Shown: piece by piece, positions 62,201 to 64,000 of the stretch
Position numbering within the stretch: position 1 is the stretch's first letter
Layout of the letters: each line of letters starts with the position of its first letter
Assembly (NCBI RefSeq): GCF_010671925.1
Contig: NZ_JAAHIH010000003.1
Coordinates: 124,001-188,000, forward strand
Direction of reading: 5' to 3'
DNA length: 64,000 nucleotides
Source of the DNA: Moorena sp. SIOASIH
GTDB taxonomy: Bacteria > Cyanobacteriota > Cyanobacteriia > Cyanobacteriales > Coleofasciculaceae
Made by a program: the position numbers and the translations under genes
Notes under the pieces: generated by a model
Seen by the model: the letters and a program-made list of their open reading frames with translations, nothing else
Database searches by the model: none
Told to the model about the DNA's origin: nothing

Positions 62201-64000
62201 GCTCAAGGGCGAGGGACCTAGCAGCCTCTGCAACCAACTGCCCCACTGTAATAGAGTTGAGATGCAGGTCACTGAGCAAGCGATGATTGTCTTGAATTGC
62301 TGTGGTTGGTAATTCAATCCGTTGCGCTACCAGTTGCCGAACCAGTTCTTTGGGGGTCTCCCATGTCTTCTGGTTAACTATGGATTGTTCAGTTACAGGA
62401 CTTACGCGGTTAAGTGGATTTCGCCCCCCTAGCCCCCCAGCGAGCAATCCCTCGCTGGGGGGAATGATGTCAAAGTCCCCCGCCCCCCTAACCCCCCAAT
62501 TCTGGGGGGAATTAGCGGATGCTTCGCTTTTTGACATTGGGGGATTTAGGGGGCAAATGCGTAAGTCCTGAGTTAGATAATCAGCATCAAAGCCCTTACC
62601 TCCAGCCTCTATTCCGATCTCGGAGACCAAAGCAGTTTTGGAAATAGAGGTCTTGCCGTTATCAGAGCTTAGAATTGATACTTCTTGAAGCTGCAATTGA
62701 GGTGCTAATTCGCAAGGGTTGACAAAGAATTTTGGTTGCCAGTCTAAATTGAAAGGGCGAGTAAAGCGATCGCTAAATAAGGCATTTGGATCGATAGAAC
62801 TGCCCAACACAAAAGCAGCCCCAACTGCCTGGAGTAACCCCTGCAGCGAGGGTCCACTAGCATCTAGGGCAATCGCTGGTGTCTCTACACAGTCTTTAGC
62901 CAAACCGCTTAGCACTCTACCAGGACCGACTTCAATCCAGAGATCAACCTCTTGGCTAGCCTGAGTAATGGCCTCTAGGAACCGAACAGGGGCAGTCACT
63001 TGTTGATAGAGAAGTGATCGCACATCAGTCTCAGCAGTCAGCAGTGATCCTGTGACGGTAGAGATCAGTTTGCGTTGCAGGGGTTGAATTGTTTCTGTCG
63101 CCAAGTGTTTAGCTAAAGGGTCAGCAGCAGCACTCACTAAATCAGAGTGAAAGGCATGGGAAACGGACAAAGTAACCGCTTTAAGCCCTTGCGCCTGTGC
63201 TTTATTAATAAGATCTACAATAGCATCAACTTCCCCCGAAATAATGGTTTGCTGGGGGGTGTTAAGACCTGCGATCACCACAGGATAACCATTTATCAGC
63301 TGTCTGATCACCTGCTGGGATGACCGAATACTAGCCATTGCTCCGGTAGCACTCCCGAAATCAGTCATTGCTTGTCCCCGCACTTGAGTAATTCGCAGCA
63401 GAGCTTCTTGGTCAAAAGCACCTGCCCAATGCAGTGCAGTGATCTCGCCCAAGCTGTGACCGATGGCAATATCAGCTGTTAGGCCCAGTTGCTGTAAAAC
63501 CAGCAGTCCCGCCTTAGAGGCTGTAACAATAGCAGGTTGAGCGATCGCAGTGGCTTTACCATCTTCTGGTTGAGGGAAAGGATTTTGGGCGTAGAGGTCC
63601 CTGACTTGATCAAAGCGATGCTCCCAACACCCGCCATTGAAATAGGTGGGGGAAGCTTGGCCTGGAAACAAGAATCCCAATCGGGATGGGGTTGTCCTCT
63701 TGCCTAGAAAAATACCTGTATCTGGCTCTAGACGTTCAGTTATGCCTTCCTTTAACCAGGTGGCTAATACCTCCAGTCGTGTTGTCAACTCCATCGGGGT
63801 TGCTGCCACAATTGCCACTCGCACAGTTCCAGGGCTCAGGGATTGAGCTAGGTGAACCGCTAAATCTGTGACTTCAGCCCGTGATAATCTGGGGGCAATC
63901 TCCAGAACTTGGGCAACTTGCTGTTGCAGCTGATCAACTTGCTCAGCTTGGAATAGAAAAAGTTCTGCATCTTGAGGGGAATGTAACAGGATTTTTTCTT
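59265..64000 (-). CDS. Enediyne-type iterative polyketide synthase PksE (5' end outside window)
   Basis: Frame stays open to the window edge, giving about 1577 visible residues; the N-terminal KS lies beyond. Numbered from the internal GTG at 63824: AT domain with GHSLGE (Ser 124); ACP with 4'-PP site DLHLNSITV (about 527); KR (about 750-960; VTGGGKGIA, ITFGSL, YALANEW); hot-dog DH (about 1035-1300; LNDHVYQGERIFPAVMGLEA); and a C-terminal phosphopantetheinyl transferase (about 1380-1519; IGCDVEPV, then CIWTACECLKKAG). The order KS-AT-ACP-KR-DH-PPTase and these motifs are the signature of enediyne PKSs (SgcE, CalE8), which make a C15-C16 linear polyene. An MITE peptide is inserted in the AT-ACP linker (about 417-477). 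First gene of the visible operon. Confidence 0.95.
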   Translation of the reverse strand, partial: EKILLHSPQDAELFLFQAEQVDQLQQQVAQVLEIAPRLSRAEVTDLAVHLAQSLSPGTVRVAIVAATPMELTTRLEVLATWLKEGITERLEPDTGIFLGKRTTPSRLGFLFPGQASPTYFNGGCWEHRFDQVRDLYAQNPFPQPEDGKATAIAQPAIVTASKAGLLVLQQLGLTADIAIGHSLGEITALHWAGAFDQEALLRITQVRGQAMTDFGSATGAMASIRSSQQVIRQLINGYPVVIAGLNTPQQTIISGEVDAIVDLINKAQAQGLKAVTLSVSHAFHSDLVSAAADPLAKHLATETIQPLQRKLISTVTGSLLTAETDVRSLLYQQVTAPVRFLEAITQASQEVDLWIEVGPGRVLSGLAKDCVETPAIALDASGPSLQGLLQAVGAAFVLGSSIDPNALFSDRFTRPFNLDWQPKFFVNPCELAPQLQLQEVSILSSDNGKTSISKTALVSEIGIEAGGKGFDADYLTQDLRICPLNPPMSKSEASANSPQNWGVRGAGDFDIIPPSEGLLAGGLGGRNPLNRVSPVTEQSIVNQKTWETPKELVRQLVAQRIELPTTAIQDNHRLLSDLHLNSITVGQLVAEAARSLALEPSAAPTNYADATVAEVAQALEDLVRTGRSTPIDGVNQPPSGIDAWVRTFTVEWRDRPLSSQPHSLDPEGGWQILTASNTPFAEVLQEAFQTCPGQGVVVYLSVEEDKQTIDCLLSGAQQVLAQDENTHFVLVQHAPIGGGVARTFHLENPQITTCVVTIPEDHPQSVIYILAEVQAAKGYIEARYDHQGNRQVPILQLLQLEQWQQAAPEIPLTVTDVLLVTGGGKGIAAECALALARETGVRLALLGRSHPDTDDELFHNLERMRVSGVEVLYEAADVTDVQALQRAVQKFETQFGPITAVLHGAGVNTPQLLTTLTPADFHKTLGPKVQGLNNLLSTVNPQALKLLITFGSLIARTGLRGEADYALANEWLANLVEKFQQAQPSCRCLNLEWSIWSGVGMGERLGRVDVLLREGITPISPDIGISILRQLVAQPLPVTSVLITGRFGEAPTLRMEHPEFPFLRFLEEPRIYYPGIELVVDADLSVGTDPYLNDHVYQGERIFPAVMGLEAMAQVVTALAGPLKSICFEDVQFNRPVVVPANDSLKIRIAALVRSHNYVDVVIRTEQTAFQVDHFRATYSIIHNSTLKPQNDIQKNIVQQQNPLSSLFGSPNSTTECVISLNPDQDLYGGILFHSGRFRRLRKYHKLRAKECIAELLPEQGSPWFSPYLPADFRLGDPAARDAAIHGLQACIPHVTLLPAGVKQIVINPGLFEQPRYIHAQERSQFQNTFIYDLEILSEDGKVLERWEGLCLKVIGSVNTQQTWAAPLLGPYLERQIHELIPGADIAVVVDNDTSIERKVKRDRTIQHILSNGNRRSTSLHPPLLTHRPDGKPEVITDSTEIHQDKSVSVSYTGELMLAVAGATLIGCDVEPVVCRTLEVWQDLLSAERFSLAQLLVHEAGQDLDTAATCIWTACECLKKAGVIVTAPLVLNSSAPEGWILLNTGSLMIATCVVSVRDIQEKLVLSVLTHKEVKNVD
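62396..62570. mobile_element. 175-bp MITE inserted in frame in the PKS gene
   Basis: Perfect 12-bp terminal inverted repeats CAGGACTTACGC (62396-62407) and GCGTAAGTCCTG (62559-62570), flanked on both sides by AGTTA (62391-62395 and 62571-62575), a 5-bp target-site duplication. The interior has CCCCCCTAGCCCCCCAGC and GGGGGGAATTAGCGGATGC palindromic blocks, like other dispersed elements in this genome. Element plus duplication is 180 bp, exactly 60 codons, with no stop in the PKS frame. Confidence 0.93.

Noticed and set aside
59265..64000. HglE-type heterocyst glycolipid synthase
   Set aside because: HglE proteins lack the integral C-terminal PPTase domain, and the adjacent thioesterase is clearly of the enediyne E10 type, so the enediyne-type assignment fits better. 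The missing KS leaves some doubt.
55323..64000. A complete enediyne biosynthetic cluster
   Set aside because: E3, E4 and E5 homologues are not in the window, so only the PKS-thioesterase core can be claimed.

Overview
The window looks like chromosomal DNA of a filamentous cyanobacterium. It carries ndhN (NDH-1 subunit N), ldpA, a Ycf45-type R3H ATPase, a DUF1517 protein, a cyanoexosortase with an HpsJ-like partner, and DevB/DevC exporter genes. The palindrome GCGATCGC (HIP1, over-represented in cyanobacteria) recurs throughout. Gene spacing is loose, and spacers are full of 7-bp tandem repeats and small palindromic elements, as in large repeat-rich genomes such as Moorena or other Oscillatoriales. 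The genus is inference only.

Layout. 1-12.2 kb is an accessory region. A Ser/Thr kinase with SH3b and SPOR-like tails (998-3226) is followed by four small secreted paralogues (3418, 5161, 6132, 8271). Decayed copies of the kinase tail and of a reverse transcriptase gene lie between them, so the block grew by segmental duplication. It ends in a complete group II intron (9198-11376) inserted inside a different reverse transcriptase gene; removing the intron restores one continuous frame. 12.6-19.3 kb has a three-unit palindromic array, a haem-oxygenase-fold (TenA/PqqC-like) enzyme coupled to an AEC permease, an excisionase-like HTH gene and a fused glycine-betaine-type permease/binding protein. 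19.7-28.8 kb has an exported TPR-CHAT protein, a phosphorylase-fold protein, a SpoIID-like protein, an exo/endonuclease/phosphatase-family membrane protein and a two-domain membrane protein.

29-48 kb is mostly housekeeping: ndhN, a VWA / coiled-coil / VWA trio, ldpA, the Ycf45 homologue, tRNA-Gln(TTG), a lipoprotein, DUF1517, an IS630-type remnant, a hybrid sensor kinase, Fic, YifB/ComM and CsaB. 48.4-51.6 kb is a scar: a Uma2 protein, an IS4-like transposase broken by a small palindromic insert, and a truncated nucleotidyltransferase. 51.6-54.7 kb, minus strand, encodes an aspartyl protease/PDZ protein, an HpsJ-like protein and a cyanoexosortase.

55.3-64.0 kb, minus strand, is the most distinctive system. 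It is an operon-like run of an enediyne-type iterative polyketide synthase (AT-ACP-KR-DH-PPTase visible, N-terminal KS beyond the window edge), a TSUP-family membrane protein, an E10-type hot-dog thioesterase, and DevB and DevC exporter subunits. The PKS carries a 175-bp terminal-inverted-repeat element flanked by a perfect 5-bp target duplication. Together these add exactly 60 in-frame codons between AT and ACP. The likely logic is: the PKS builds a polyene or enediyne-like chain, the thioesterase releases it, and DevBC exports it with an ATPase and outer-membrane channel encoded elsewhere.
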